Source: Mucilaginibacter ginsenosidivorans (lineage in GTDB: Bacteria > Bacteroidota > Bacteroidia > Sphingobacteriales > Sphingobacteriaceae). Taken from it: a stretch of 64,000 nucleotides of DNA. Below the pieces are notes generated by a model, which saw nothing but the letters and a program-made list of their open reading frames with translations, did no database searches and was not told the origin of the DNA. How positions within the stretch are numbered: position 1 is the stretch's first letter; each line of letters starts with the position of its first letter. Made by a program: the position numbers and the translations under genes. The DNA is taken from NCBI RefSeq assembly GCF_007971025.1, contig NZ_CP042436.1, positions 3,348,001 through 3,412,000 of the forward strand, given 5' to 3'. Positions 1 to 9,417 of this stretch are shown in pieces.

Positions 1-1
1 T

Positions 2-1015
2 TTTTTCTTTGGCTTCTCAAAGCTCGATGTAATGTTCGGGCATAAGGAACCTGGTTCGGTTAAGATCCCTTACAGCAGCATTGTAAAGACAGGCGTAAAG
101 TTCCGTAAAGAAACTATAAAAACCATCGACCCGGTGACCAGGACCGTTACTACACAAAGCGGTGCCTACGAGGCAGATGTCCTCGTTGTCGCACTCGGGG
201 CTAACTACGACTTTAACGCTACGCATGGCCTTATCGAACATGGCAACGAATATTATTCTTTTGACGGCGCGCTGAAACTGCGGGATGTGATACCACAATT
301 CAAAAAAGGCCACGCGATAATCGGGGTGTGCGGAGCGCCATTCAAATGTCCGCCCGCACCAAGTGAGGCCGCGTTGATGTTACACGACTACCTGGTTAAA
401 GCAGGAAGACGCAACGCCTGTACCATAAGTATTGTAATGCCGTTTGGTTCGCCCATTCCGCCATCGCCCGACTCATCAAAGGCGTTGCTGCAGGCGTTTG
501 ACGAACGGGGTATCCGGTTTATTCCTCAGCATAAAGTAGCATCCCTTAACATGAACAAAGCCGTTCTTGACGATGGGAGCGAAATGCCCTTCGACCTGTT
601 TCTTGGTATTCCGAAGCATGTTGCCCCGGATGTGGTATTACAGAGCGGCATGGCAGTGGATGGATGGATACCGGTTGACAGGAAAACCCTGATGACCCGG
701 TTCCCCGATGTATATGCCATTGGCGATGTGACCAGCGTAGGCACACCTAAGGCCGGTGTATTCGCAGAAGGCGCGGCAAAAATTGCGGCGGCATCTATAT
801 TAGCCAGGTTTCAGGGTCGGCAAAACGAAACAGGTTACAGCGGCGCCGGATCATGTTACATTGAATTTGGCAAGGGCCAGGTTGCGCGGGTTGATGTCGA
901 TTTTTTCTCGGGCCCAAAACCTTTTGGCGTACACCATGATGCTTCCGAGGCACTGACCATCGACAAAGAACACTTTGGCTCGAGCCGGAAAGCCCGCTGG
1001 TTTGGCTTAGAGTAA
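2..1015 (+). CDS. NAD(P)/FAD-dependent oxidoreductase, sulfide:quinone reductase-like (5' end missing)
   Basis: The reading frame is open to the left window edge, with residues FFFGFSKLDV before the first internal ATG at 32, so the N-terminal FAD-binding part lies outside. Visible landmarks are the strand VLVVALGANYDF, the cysteine-containing segment GAPFKCPPAPSE about 100 residues after the internal Met, and the late FAD-contacting segment YAIGDVTSVGTPKAGVFAEG. This order is typical of the sulfide:quinone oxidoreductase and flavocytochrome c branch of the disulfide oxidoreductase superfamily, where a Cys in the CPPxPxE context sits near the flavin. The true substrate cannot be settled from a fragment. 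A small gene follows 37 bp downstream on the same strand and probably shares the transcript. Confidence 0.85.
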   Translation, partial: FFFGFSKLDVMFGHKEPGSVKIPYSSIVKTGVKFRKETIKTIDPVTRTVTTQSGAYEADVLVVALGANYDFNATHGLIEHGNEYYSFDGALKLRDVIPQFKKGHAIIGVCGAPFKCPPAPSEAALMLHDYLVKAGRRNACTISIVMPFGSPIPPSPDSSKALLQAFDERGIRFIPQHKVASLNMNKAVLDDGSEMPFDLFLGIPKHVAPDVVLQSGMAVDGWIPVDRKTLMTRFPDVYAIGDVTSVGTPKAGVFAEGAAKIAAASILARFQGRQNETGYSGAGSCYIEFGKGQVARVDVDFFSGPKPFGVHHDASEALTIDKEHFGSSRKARWFGLE

Positions 1016-1052
1016 CCAAATAATTATTTAATCGTTATTAAAACCTAAAGAA

Positions 1053-1334
1053 ATGACAAGGTACCTAATCGAGATCCCCCATTCAGAAGATACTGTTGAA
1101 TGCCAGCACGTGATCAAATTGTTCGTAGAATCCGGTTCACACCTGCTTTCGCATGCTTACTGGGGCTGCAAATCCGGTGTTCATAAATCCTATTTTATAA
1201 GCGAGTTTGACAGCAGGGAAGAGGCCCTTCAAACCGTTCCGCCTTTTCTACGCCGTCATGCCAATATCATCGAACTGGTAACATTCAATAAAGAAGACAT
1301 CCGCCAGTTTGCTGAAATGAATCAAAAGGGATAA
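1053..1334 (+). CDS. small conserved hypothetical protein
   Basis: This 93-residue soluble protein has no signal peptide or membrane segment. It opens with a strand-like MTRYLIEIPH, followed by a helix with HVIKLFVESG, then LLSHAYWGCKSGVHKSYFISEF and an acidic helical end, a beta-alpha-beta pattern that suggests a small ferredoxin-like fold. I do not recognise a named family with certainty; the composition recalls DUF4242-like or muconolactone-isomerase-like dimeric barrels. It lies 37 bp behind the flavoprotein gene with no terminator between them, so a role alongside that oxidoreductase is likely but inferred only from position. Confidence 0.7.
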   Translation: MTRYLIEIPHSEDTVECQHVIKLFVESGSHLLSHAYWGCKSGVHKSYFISEFDSREEALQTVPPFLRRHANIIELVTFNKEDIRQFAEMNQKG

Positions 1335-2477
1335 ACTGATTTGAGGGTCGTGGAGAATTATTCTAATCGTACGAATAGCCGAAGGGGATCAAATTCGAAA
1401 CATTGCTAAAACCAATAATATTGCAAAACAGGTTGCTTAGGTTGGGGCGGCTGTTGTGTAAAGAAAAAGCCTTCAGCATTTTGCTTTAATAAGTAGCCTT
1501 TATGGGGAATCGAACCCCGGTTTCAGCCAGGCGAATGACTTCAAATTTTGCATGAAGCGGTTTGAAAAAAATTCCACACAGGGTTCACTGTAAGCAAGCC
1601 ATTATTATGACTTGTTTTTTTATGAAATGCCAAAACGCCCACTACCGGTGGGTGGAAACGAATGAGGGATAAGTTGTCATTAAACGTCGCTACATACGTA
1701 TGCCCGGTTCTGCCTGAATTTTTTTCATCACAAAAAAATGAATAAAATTAAAACAATTGCAATTTACTATTGTTAACCTCGCATGTGTACAATATTTTTT
1801 GCTGAAATATTAAAAATTAATATAACGCTCTAAATATTTTAGTAAATATGCTTTTACCTTCAGCAACTCCTATTGTAACAAGTTTTTTACAATGAAAAAC
1901 TTGAAAATATGAATTTATTGGAAATACCTTATTTTTAATAATACTAAAAAATGCTAAGTATTTAATAATTTATAATTAAATTTTAATCATTTATTTGAAA
2001 TTTTTTTATCATTTTAGAAACTTTTTAATATTTTTGTCGTAAACAACCCTGAATTAATTAATAACTAAATGAATTTGAAATCCCGGAACAAGGACGCTTC
2101 AGAGAAAAATAGTACCAACGGTCTGTTTTTGACGAATTTACAAGGTGACACTACAATGCGCCTGTTTCAAAAGCGCTTTTCGAACCTTGGCTATTTAATT
2201 AATCTTAAAAAAACTTTAACTGATGCATTATGCACAATCTCGCAATTGTGGATATATGTCAATAATGGCCCCAAACCGCAATATCAACCGATAAGCGCCA
2301 GGGCAAATAAATTTTTATAAATTGCATTACCGTCGGGAAATTGGTCTTACTCTCGCAAATTAATGGCCAGCTACCGATTTATATACAGTACTAACTAACT
2401 AACAGATTTTTTAACCCTTGTTGCCTCAAAGATTGTAAGGAATAGGCAACAAAACTACCTAGTTTATTTAAATTACT
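1335..2477. other. AT-rich intergenic region with possible leader
   Basis: No convincing gene is visible over 1.1 kb. From about 1740 the DNA is very AT-rich. On the minus strand near 1504-1520 there is a tRNA T-arm-like block (GGGGTTCGATTCCCC) without any acceptor or anticodon partner. A good -7 element at 2029-2036 implies a transcript start near 2043 and a leader of roughly 430 nt before the lipoprotein gene at 2478. An 83-codon frame at 2069-2320 in that leader lacks family features and has poor composition, so I do not call it a gene. Confidence 0.5.
2029..2036 (+). promoter_or_regulatory. Bacteroidota -7 promoter element
   Basis: The octamer TATTTTTG matches the TAnnTTTG consensus of the primary Bacteroidota sigma factor. 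A -33 TTTG at ideal spacing is not evident; the nearest is 31 bp upstream. The element is the best candidate start for the long leader of the beta-helix lipoprotein gene. Confidence 0.4.
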
Positions 2478-4097
2478 ATGAAAAGAATTACAGCACTCTT
2501 GGGATGTCTTTGTTTATTCGTTTTGTTCTCGTGCAAAAAAGACGCAGTAACCCCAACTACCGACTTCTCTAAGTCGGCATCCAATTCACTGGCAGTAACA
2601 ACTGTCAATGGTGTCCAGGTCAATTCAGACACCATCCCCCCTTCAAATGCCGTCGATGTGAAAACCTATGGCGCAAAAGGCGACGGTTATACCGACGACA
2701 CCAAGGCAATTCAAAATGCTATTAACGCTCAATCAACGATCCTGCTTAGTAAGGGGACTTATATTATTAATTCGACGCTTACTTTACGTACCGGAGTTAA
2801 AATATACGGCACCGGCGGAGCTGCAATCAAGGCAGGAAACTCTATGTCCGGCTATTTGCTTAGCCGTGCCTGGTATTTCTCGGCGATTGGTATTAACAGG
2901 GCAGCAATTACCAATATAAATTTTATCACTTCCGACAAGGCATTTAATCTTGGATCGTGGGCTAATGCTTGTATTTACATAAGGGACAGCCAGTATTTAT
3001 CAATACAATACAATAAATTCAGTTTTAAATGTCCTTACCAGCCCATAGGTATAGAAGCTGTGTGGGTAACTGGTACAGCATCGTTACAGAATTACATTTA
3101 TAGGAACACTTGTAATACTGTGGGTATTACATATGCAGAAGCGGGTGCAAATAAAACTATTTGTATGAGTAATGTACTTAACTCTCCACACTCAAATGGT
3201 TTTGCCTCGTATGGTAACGTTGCTACTTACGGTAAAGATAACCAGGTGTTGTACAACGTAATTAATAAGTCCGGAAGTAACGGTATTGTTGACTATGGTA
3301 ATATAGACGGCACCGTAATAACAGGCAATACTATCAACGGCTCGGGTAAAAGCCCAAGTGAAGCCCTTTATGGCGAAGGAATCCAGGCGGTAGCTGTAAA
3401 CACCACAGTTTCATACAATACTATTTATGATGCGCAGGCAGAGTATATTGAGGTTGCAGCTAACAATAAGGTGATTCAATATAACACGATTGTTGACTAT
3501 AACCTCAAAGCTGAGGGAATAGTTATAAATACAACGCCAAACAATTTCCAGGGAGCTGCTACACGTACGACATCGGTGATCGATCATAATAAAATCACAG
3601 GTTGCCTGGATGCTATTGTTGTTATCGGTAACTATACTCCAAGCGTGAGTATGACTAACAATACAATTACTAACCCCAAGGCGACTGGTCTTGATATAAT
3701 TACCAACGCTTCTACTTATTCATTGACAGCAAGCGGTAATGTATTTAATATTACAACCCCGAGCCTGGGCGTGCGGAAGGCGGTTGTCACCTATCCTTCA
3801 ACCAAAACAAATACCCAGCTTCTTACGCTTAATAACAATACATTTAACTATGCTACGAGTGCTAACGGCGGAGCAGGGAAAGAAATGGTCTTTTATACGA
3901 CGACTAACAATGTTACATTAAACGGAAATATAGTTAACGGCAATGCTGTGAAAAGCTCATCCGGAGCTGAGGTTGTAGCTATGGATAATGCAGGCTTAAC
4001 CTATACCGGTTATTCGTTTATCAATAATAAATTTTACAATTGTCTTTATTGGCTGACTGGCTTCCTGACCAATACTAAAACAGGGAACAATTTTTAA
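2478..4097 (+). CDS. secreted right-handed beta-helix lipoprotein, pectate-lyase superfamily
   Basis: The 539-residue product begins with a lipoprotein signal whose lipobox LFSC places the acylated Cys at residue 19, followed by Lys-Lys-Asp. Around residues 61-84 is the segment VDVKTYGAKGDGYTDDT, the hallmark start of the Pectate_lyase_3 type of beta-helix found in polygalacturonases, exo-lyases and phage tailspikes. The rest is a long series of Asn-rich turns (NTI, NKI and NNTF patterns) typical of stacked parallel beta-helix rungs. It is probably a surface or periplasmic polysaccharide-active or binding protein, but catalytic residues cannot be assigned by eye. No SusC/SusD pair is present in the window. 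A strong hairpin terminator follows. Confidence 0.85.
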   Translation: MKRITALLGCLCLFVLFSCKKDAVTPTTDFSKSASNSLAVTTVNGVQVNSDTIPPSNAVDVKTYGAKGDGYTDDTKAIQNAINAQSTILLSKGTYIINSTLTLRTGVKIYGTGGAAIKAGNSMSGYLLSRAWYFSAIGINRAAITNINFITSDKAFNLGSWANACIYIRDSQYLSIQYNKFSFKCPYQPIGIEAVWVTGTASLQNYIYRNTCNTVGITYAEAGANKTICMSNVLNSPHSNGFASYGNVATYGKDNQVLYNVINKSGSNGIVDYGNIDGTVITGNTINGSGKSPSEALYGEGIQAVAVNTTVSYNTIYDAQAEYIEVAANNKVIQYNTIVDYNLKAEGIVINTTPNNFQGAATRTTSVIDHNKITGCLDAIVVIGNYTPSVSMTNNTITNPKATGLDIITNASTYSLTASGNVFNITTPSLGVRKAVVTYPSTKTNTQLLTLNNNTFNYATSANGGAGKEMVFYTTTNNVTLNGNIVNGNAVKSSSGAEVVAMDNAGLTYTGYSFINNKFYNCLYWLTGFLTNTKTGNNF

Positions 4098-4119
4098 GCT
4101 AAGCAAGTTATAAAATGAA

Positions 4120-4157
4120 AAGCCCCGACGCAGGAATAACTGCGTCGGGGCTTTTTT
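4120..4157. terminator. bidirectional rho-independent terminator
   Basis: A 14-bp perfect stem (AAGCCCCGACGCAG with its complement, loop GAATAA) is followed by a T-run on the plus strand and by T-rich DNA on the minus strand. It lies between the convergent ends of the beta-helix gene and the minus-strand lipoprotein gene and serves both. Confidence 0.92.
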
Positions 4158-4169
4158 GTATAAGTAAAA

Positions 4170-5009
4170 TTAATGGGCACTTATGATATGATCAAGCGGT
4201 ACAATATATATAGAAACCGTTCTGTCTCTCTTTAATTTCTCATTGCTGCTATAGGTCTTTCCGCCGGATGTTACAAAAAAGGAATTAATACTGGCGTCAA
4301 ACTTGGATTCGGTATATTTTCTGTTTTCTATCAGGGTTAGGGTTGCCGACTTTATGTAATACAAGTTTTTCTTTTCGTCGGCCGGAATATCTGCGATGGC
4401 TGATTTTATGGCATCCACGTCTATCAGGCTGTCGGGGACAGTCGAAATCGCTACGTCCTGAATGTTCAATTCCATTATCTCGTCCCGGTTAACGTTAAGC
4501 CCGCCGATAAGATAAGATCCGTTAAAACTGGTGGTAGAATTGACCTTTGCACTATAAAGCACACCATCGTTTATTGAAGTGACCACCGGAGGTTTGTTGT
4601 TTTTGGTTATGGCCCTTAGCGTCCTCATTTGATAAGTAGTGTCGGTTGGATTGAAGGTAACTATATTGCCAGGTATCATAAACAGATCGTAGCTGATGCT
4701 CGAGACATCATTCATGAATTTCCGTTGTTTATACGATCTCGGCAATTCTTCTACAATTGTTTGTGGTATGTCTTTTTTCGACATGGCCTCATTACTGTTA
4801 AGGTTAAACCCATTTAACGCAGCGGCGCCACCGGCATCCGCTGTGCCGTTATCGTTCCCCGTGCCGGCCCCGGTGTTGTTTAGGTCGGCATTATCCTTTT
4901 TACCTTTGTTAACCGCAAACTTTGGCCCGTCAATAAGCTTTATTTCATTATGGTGGCACGAGTAGAATGCAAACAATGCCGGAATTATGACAAGATATGG
5001 TTTTTTCAT
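4170..5009 (-). CDS. hypothetical lipoprotein
   Basis: The 279-residue product starts with MKKPYLVIIPALFAFYSC, a short lipoprotein signal peptide with Cys18 as the predicted acylated residue, so it should sit in the outer or inner membrane facing the periplasm. Residues about 33-70 are a low-complexity linker rich in Asn, Asp, Gly and Ala. The remainder is a mixed alpha/beta domain of about 200 residues with no motif I recognise; it ends in a strand VSIYIVPLDH. It is convergent with one beta-helix gene and divergent from another, which hints at a cell-surface role, but no function is assigned. Confidence 0.75.
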   Translation of the reverse strand: MKKPYLVIIPALFAFYSCHHNEIKLIDGPKFAVNKGKKDNADLNNTGAGTGNDNGTADAGGAAALNGFNLNSNEAMSKKDIPQTIVEELPRSYKQRKFMNDVSSISYDLFMIPGNIVTFNPTDTTYQMRTLRAITKNNKPPVVTSINDGVLYSAKVNSTTSFNGSYLIGGLNVNRDEIMELNIQDVAISTVPDSLIDVDAIKSAIADIPADEKKNLYYIKSATLTLIENRKYTESKFDASINSFFVTSGGKTYSSNEKLKRDRTVSIYIVPLDHIISAH

Positions 5010-5904
5010 GGTTGCAATTTTTGTTTATAGATGAATCGTTCCCGGGAAAGTTTAATCCTCATAAAAATATTAAATTTTAGCAGATATAATATTATGGTCG
5101 TTTATAGTAAAATGTCGTTGAAACCTGACGACATATGATCTTCCCCTGCCATTACTGAATTGATTTCAAGAATCATACCATCCGCGCGGGAATTGGTAGA
5201 ATTTCAGGGTGTAAACGTGCGATACATGTTGTTGCAAAAATGTGGGCGCGTTTTTTGCATATTATAGGGTGTAAGTGCTTCTTTTACAATAGTTTAATTA
5301 ATATTAATAAATATTAACCATTGTGAAAAAAGCGTCGTGTTTATTGAAGGATTTAATGAAAGGGGAATAAAATGTGTGGAATTTTTTGCCAATCAGATAT
5401 TCAACGTGTTGAAATTAAGAGATTTAGCAAAAATCATTGAAAAACGGTAATCCACATTACTGTTATTTGTCGAAGTATGGATATTTATAGAGCAAACAAC
5501 CACATTAATATGATAAGTTCTATTACAAAGTTAGCATTGTCGCAAATCGTATAAGAAATAGTATTTACAAAGATAGAAATCAGCCCAAGGCAAAAGAAAC
5601 AAGAGTGTTGCTGTGAACGACATTACGAGGTACGCTATTAACATATTTAAATCATAATATTAAACGTAAAAAAAGGGAAAAATGAACAAATGCAGGCATA
5701 TAAAAAAGCCGGATAATTCATTGCAAATGCCCCTTTTATTTAGTATATTTATTGTATAAAATGCTCAATTACAGATATTTAATTGTAGATATATAAACCT
5801 TAATCATAGAGAAAGTTTATACTTGTCACTGTTAAAACAGCTGAGCATTGATCGAAATACCACTAATTAAATTAAACTATATAAAGGACCCAAACGATAA
5901 ACAA
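5010..5904. other. long divergent AT-rich intergenic region
   Basis: Nearly 900 bp separate two divergent genes. No open frame of note is present. The nonamer AGGGTGTAA occurs twice as a direct repeat, at 5206-5214 and 5276-5284, 70 bp apart, and could be a regulator site. The stretch from 5280 to 5850 is AT-rich without a clear TAnnTTTG element. The gap is long enough for an extended leader or an unseen small RNA. Confidence 0.4.
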
Positions 5905-7230
5905 ATGGAAACAGTTAAAAAACCATTCTTCAGGTCGGTAAAAATGACAGGAACGCTTATTCTTTTTGCCTTATTATCGGTGCTAAACAGTTATGCAGAT
6001 GATACGGCAACTTTGCAGGCAAAGCTAACGGCTGGGAATGTGACCCTTACTGCGGGCGCCACCTATAATGTAACCGGGCTGACAGTTACTCATGCGCTCG
6101 ATATGAACGGCGCCACAATTAATATGACCGCGAGTTCGGGCGCCGCTATAAGGCTTAGCGCGGCAGGTGCCAGCGTTATAAACGGTACCGTTAAAGGGAC
6201 CTGGGATTACACAGCCGCAGGTAATGTTAATGGCGTAATAGGTATGCGTATACTCGCCGATAATTGTATTATAACGAATGTGCATGTAACTCAATTCGCA
6301 AGTTATGGTATATTGGTGGGGGCTTTTAATAAACCCGCTGTCACCAAATGCACAATAGACAAAACCGGCTATATCGGTTTTTACTTCGATGCCGAAACTA
6401 TTGTTACATCAGGTGGAATATTCGATAATAATATTGTGGACCGGAGCATGCTTCCGCCTTCCACCGTTCAGCAACTGGCGGTGGGTATCAGGGGCAGTAC
6501 TAACAACCCTGCTATTACCACCTCAGGATGGGATATTAGCAACAACACCATAAAAATGCCGGTTAACCCGACAAGCTGGGCCGCGGAATGTATTGAGGTT
6601 AGGTATTGTAATAATGGTACGATGCATAAGAATACCCTTGTTGGCGGTAGCATAGGTATAAGCATTGTTCGGTCGTCAGGTACATTGGCAGCAGCTAATA
6701 AATTCAGTAATTCACAATTAGAGTCGTTGGAGTTTGCTGATTGCACAGGGTGCCGCTCGAAGGGGAACATCATAACCAGTTCGTCGGGTGTTGGGATATT
6801 AATTGACGGTGCCAATGGAAGTAATGGAATAGAGTGCATGAATGACGTTATTTCGGGTTGCGCACAGGAATGTATCCATTCGTATACCAGTAGTCAAAAT
6901 ATTAAGATCACAGGCTGTACCCTCACTACCACAACAAAGGCCGTTAACCTGCAGGGTACAAACATTGTTACTATATCGAATACAACATTTAAAGGAACAA
7001 GCGGCGCTACCCTGGCCATTATGCTGGATAGCTGTCCGGGTAATCTTACGTTAAGCGGAGGTAGCATAGCTAATTTTACCAAATGTGCTATCGCAATATC
7101 CAATACGAAAGCCGGTTTGGTTACTAACAACGTACAAATGTCGGGAGTTGTCCTTACCAGTACCCCAAGCGGGGTAGCATCTTATACACAAAACGGGGCG
7201 TCGATAGGCAATAATATAGTAGTTCAATAA
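5905..7230 (+). CDS. secreted right-handed beta-helix protein
   Basis: I place the start at the ATG at 5905 rather than at the frame's earlier start at 5848, because METVKKPFFRSVKMTG followed by a hydrophobic run ending SYA then DD makes a standard signal peptide. The 441-residue product is threonine, asparagine and glycine rich, with repeated short strands such as VTNVHVTQF, GIFDNNIVDR and NTTFKG, the pattern of a parallel beta-helix (NosD or pectate-lyase like fold). No lipobox is seen, so it may be periplasmic or exported. It resembles the protein encoded at 2478 in fold but not closely in sequence. A terminator follows directly. Confidence 0.8.
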   Translation: METVKKPFFRSVKMTGTLILFALLSVLNSYADDTATLQAKLTAGNVTLTAGATYNVTGLTVTHALDMNGATINMTASSGAAIRLSAAGASVINGTVKGTWDYTAAGNVNGVIGMRILADNCIITNVHVTQFASYGILVGAFNKPAVTKCTIDKTGYIGFYFDAETIVTSGGIFDNNIVDRSMLPPSTVQQLAVGIRGSTNNPAITTSGWDISNNTIKMPVNPTSWAAECIEVRYCNNGTMHKNTLVGGSIGISIVRSSGTLAAANKFSNSQLESLEFADCTGCRSKGNIITSSSGVGILIDGANGSNGIECMNDVISGCAQECIHSYTSSQNIKITGCTLTTTTKAVNLQGTNIVTISNTTFKGTSGATLAIMLDSCPGNLTLSGGSIANFTKCAIAISNTKAGLVTNNVQMSGVVLTSTPSGVASYTQNGASIGNNIVVQ

Positions 7231-7266
7231 TTTTTGAGATATCCACAATTGGAGCAACCCGAATTG

Positions 7267-7294
7267 ACGGCCGGTGTAATTACCGGCCGTTTTT
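7267..7294 (+). terminator. rho-independent terminator
   Basis: The 9-bp perfect stem ACGGCCGGT / ACCGGCCGT with the loop GTAATT is followed by TTTTG. It closes the beta-helix gene and separates it from the downstream three-gene operon. Confidence 0.9.
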
Positions 7295-7381
7295 GTCTTG
7301 TTGGTTTTTAAAGTTTATTAAAAGTACTATATTGTAAAGCCAATTTAAACTGCAATCAGTGCATTCGCTTTTTGTTACTAC

Positions 7382-8230
7382 ATGAAAGTTTATAAAATTA
7401 CCGGGGGTATTATCTTACAGCACGAATCAAAAAGCTATCTGCTTAATGATGAATGGGACGACCTTATAAACCGGGATAACCTTTATCAGTATCTTACAGA
7501 AAAAGCTGCCGGGGTAAAATATATTTCAGTTGAAAATGCCGCAGAACTTATCGCAGGTACTTTGCTCCCGCCGATAAGCCGCCAGGAGGTATGGGCTGCA
7601 GGTGTTACTTATTTGCGCAGCCGTGAGGCGCGTATGGAAGAGTCTGCAGATTCGGGGGCAGCCGATCTTTACGACAAAGTATACGAGGCCGAGCGGCCCG
7701 AATTGTTTTTCAAATCTTTGCCACATCGGGTTGCGGGGCATAATCAACAGGTATATATCCGGCGCGACTCATCGTGGAATGTGCCCGAGCCCGAATTGAC
7801 GCTGTTTATCAACTCGAAAGGAAGCATAGAAGGGTATACCGCTGGTAATGATATGAGTTCGCGCAGTATTGAAGGCGAGAACGCGTTATATCTGCCCCAA
7901 GCGAAAATATACGAGCGAAGCGCCGCGCTGGGTCCATGCCTTTACGTACCGGAAGAGCCGATACCACCCGATACGACTATAAAGATGAGTATTTACAGGA
8001 ATGATCAGCAGGTTTACAGTGACGAGACCAGTGTCAGCAGGATGAAGCGGTCGTTGCCCGAATTGGCACACTATCTATTCCTGGAGTGCGATTTTGCGCA
8101 TGGTTGTTACCTGATGACCGGCACCTGCCTTGTGCCGCCTAACGATTTTACGCTTCAGCCCGGGGATGTGGTATCGATCGGGATAACTGGTATCGGCGAG
8201 TTGACCAATACAGTTAGCTATAAACCATGA
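7382..8230 (+). CDS. fumarylacetoacetate hydrolase family protein, 2-keto-3-deoxy-D-arabinonate dehydratase-like
   Basis: The 282-residue cytoplasmic protein carries the C-terminal fold of the fumarylacetoacetate hydrolase family. The segments [47 protein letters not shown] and [14 protein letters not shown] are in the expected order, with the acidic metal ligands in the E-x-E and later D positions. The GVTYxRSxxARxEE segment is the one I associate with 2-keto-3-deoxy-D-arabinonate or related acid-sugar dehydratases (KdaD/AraD-like), which dehydrate the keto-acid towards 2-oxoglutarate semialdehyde. It lies 16 bp before a GH172-family gene, so a sugar-acid catabolic role fits. The exact substrate is inferred. 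Confidence 0.8.
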   Translation: MKVYKITGGIILQHESKSYLLNDEWDDLINRDNLYQYLTEKAAGVKYISVENAAELIAGTLLPPISRQEVWAAGVTYLRSREARMEESADSGAADLYDKVYEAERPELFFKSLPHRVAGHNQQVYIRRDSSWNVPEPELTLFINSKGSIEGYTAGNDMSSRSIEGENALYLPQAKIYERSAALGPCLYVPEEPIPPDTTIKMSIYRNDQQVYSDETSVSRMKRSLPELAHYLFLECDFAHGCYLMTGTCLVPPNDFTLQPGDVVSIGITGIGELTNTVSYKP

Positions 8231-8246
8231 AATAAAATTTTGATAT

Positions 8247-9410
8247 ATGAAAAAACAGATCACCATCTTTTCGCTGCTTATCATGATAACGGCATTGGCC
8301 GGTGCCCAGCAAAAGTTTAACGGCCTTGATATGAATATGGGGAACATATATCGCATGTCGGATGCGAAGACCCGTTCGATAAGCCCCGAGAATTTTAATG
8401 GAGAAAAAGGCAAGGGTGGTATGGCCACTACGGGTACCGGCGCGAACGCAGCCCGCGACCTGGGGCAGAAATGGAAAGTAAGCCCAAGTGTGGTGATCAG
8501 GAAGAAAACAACCTATACAATAGCGGAAATAGATGGCCCGGGTGTTGTACAACATATCTGGATGACGCCGACAGGTAACTGGCGTTATTCCATTATCCGG
8601 TTTTACTGGGATGACGAGACAACACCATCGGTTGAAGTCCCCGTTGGTGACTTTTTCTGTATGGGATGGGGCAAATATGCGCCTGTAACATCACTCGCCG
8701 TAGTGGTAAACCCAGGCAGTGGGCTTAACTGCTACTGGCCCATGCCTTTTCATAAGAAGTGCCGCATAACAATGGAAAATATTGACGACAGGGACATGGT
8801 ACTGTATTACCAGATAGACTACGCGCTTACAGATGTTCCTAAGGATGCAGGCTATTTACACGCCCAGTTCCGGAGGGTGAACCCGCTGCCTTTTAAAAAG
8901 GATTACGTGCTTGTGGATAGCATTAAAGGTAAAGGCCAATATGTTGGTACCTACATGGCTTACGGATCGAATAAGAACGGATGGTGGGGCGAAGGTGAGA
9001 TCAAGTTTTTCATGGACGGCGATACCGAGTTTCCGACAATAGCAGGTACCGGAACAGAAGACTACTTTAACGGTGCGTACGATTTTGACAGTCAAAAGAA
9101 AAACAGTGCGGGTGTTGAAGAAAGTAATTATACGGAATTCAGCGGACCTTATACCGGCTTACCGCAAGTACTAAGGGGCGACGGCCACTATAATATTGCC
9201 CAGCGTTTCGGTTTGTACCGTTGGCATATTATGGATCCGATAAGGTTCGATAAGGACCTGAAAGTAACCATCCAGGACCTTGGCTGGCACAACGACGGCC
9301 GGTATATGCCTTTGCAGGACGATATCGCTTCCACTGTATTCTGGTACCAGGCAGAACCCCACACGCCGTTCCCAAAGCTGCCGGCAAAAGATCAATTGGA
9401 AGTAAACTAA
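8247..9410 (+). CDS. DUF2961 / glycoside hydrolase family 172 protein
   Basis: The 387-residue protein has a cleavable signal peptide (MKKQITIFSLLIMITALAGA, then QQ). Family landmarks are PGVVQHIWMT, the segment RFYWDDETTPSVEVPVGDFF, and AGTGTEDYFNGAYDF, whose acidic residues lie in the region where GH172 enzymes have catalytic glutamates. DUF2961 was reclassified as GH172 after difructose-anhydride synthase and alpha-D-arabinofuranosidase activities were shown for members; those enzymes act as homo-oligomers. Here a periplasmic glycosidase releasing fructose or arabinose units is the reasonable inference. The gene lies 16 bp after a sugar-acid dehydratase-like gene and 7 bp before a lipoprotein gene, forming one operon. 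Confidence 0.88.
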   Translation: MKKQITIFSLLIMITALAGAQQKFNGLDMNMGNIYRMSDAKTRSISPENFNGEKGKGGMATTGTGANAARDLGQKWKVSPSVVIRKKTTYTIAEIDGPGVVQHIWMTPTGNWRYSIIRFYWDDETTPSVEVPVGDFFCMGWGKYAPVTSLAVVVNPGSGLNCYWPMPFHKKCRITMENIDDRDMVLYYQIDYALTDVPKDAGYLHAQFRRVNPLPFKKDYVLVDSIKGKGQYVGTYMAYGSNKNGWWGEGEIKFFMDGDTEFPTIAGTGTEDYFNGAYDFDSQKKNSAGVEESNYTEFSGPYTGLPQVLRGDGHYNIAQRFGLYRWHIMDPIRFDKDLKVTIQDLGWHNDGRYMPLQDDIASTVFWYQAEPHTPFPKLPAKDQLEVN

Positions 9411-9417
9411 TATTACC

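Noticed and set aside
17..313. 98-codon minus-strand frame at the window start
   Set aside because: It runs antisense to the intact flavoprotein frame, which carries clear family motifs.
1495..1600. A complete tRNA gene on the minus strand
   Set aside because: Only the T-arm is convincing; the acceptor and anticodon stems cannot be formed from neighbouring bases and the outer T-stem pair is C-A.
2069..2320. 83-codon plus-strand frame before the beta-helix lipoprotein gene
   Set aside because: It lies in an AT-rich leader, has no signal peptide, family motif or ribosome binding site, and its composition is unlike neighbouring proteins. A real leader peptide is possible but not supported.
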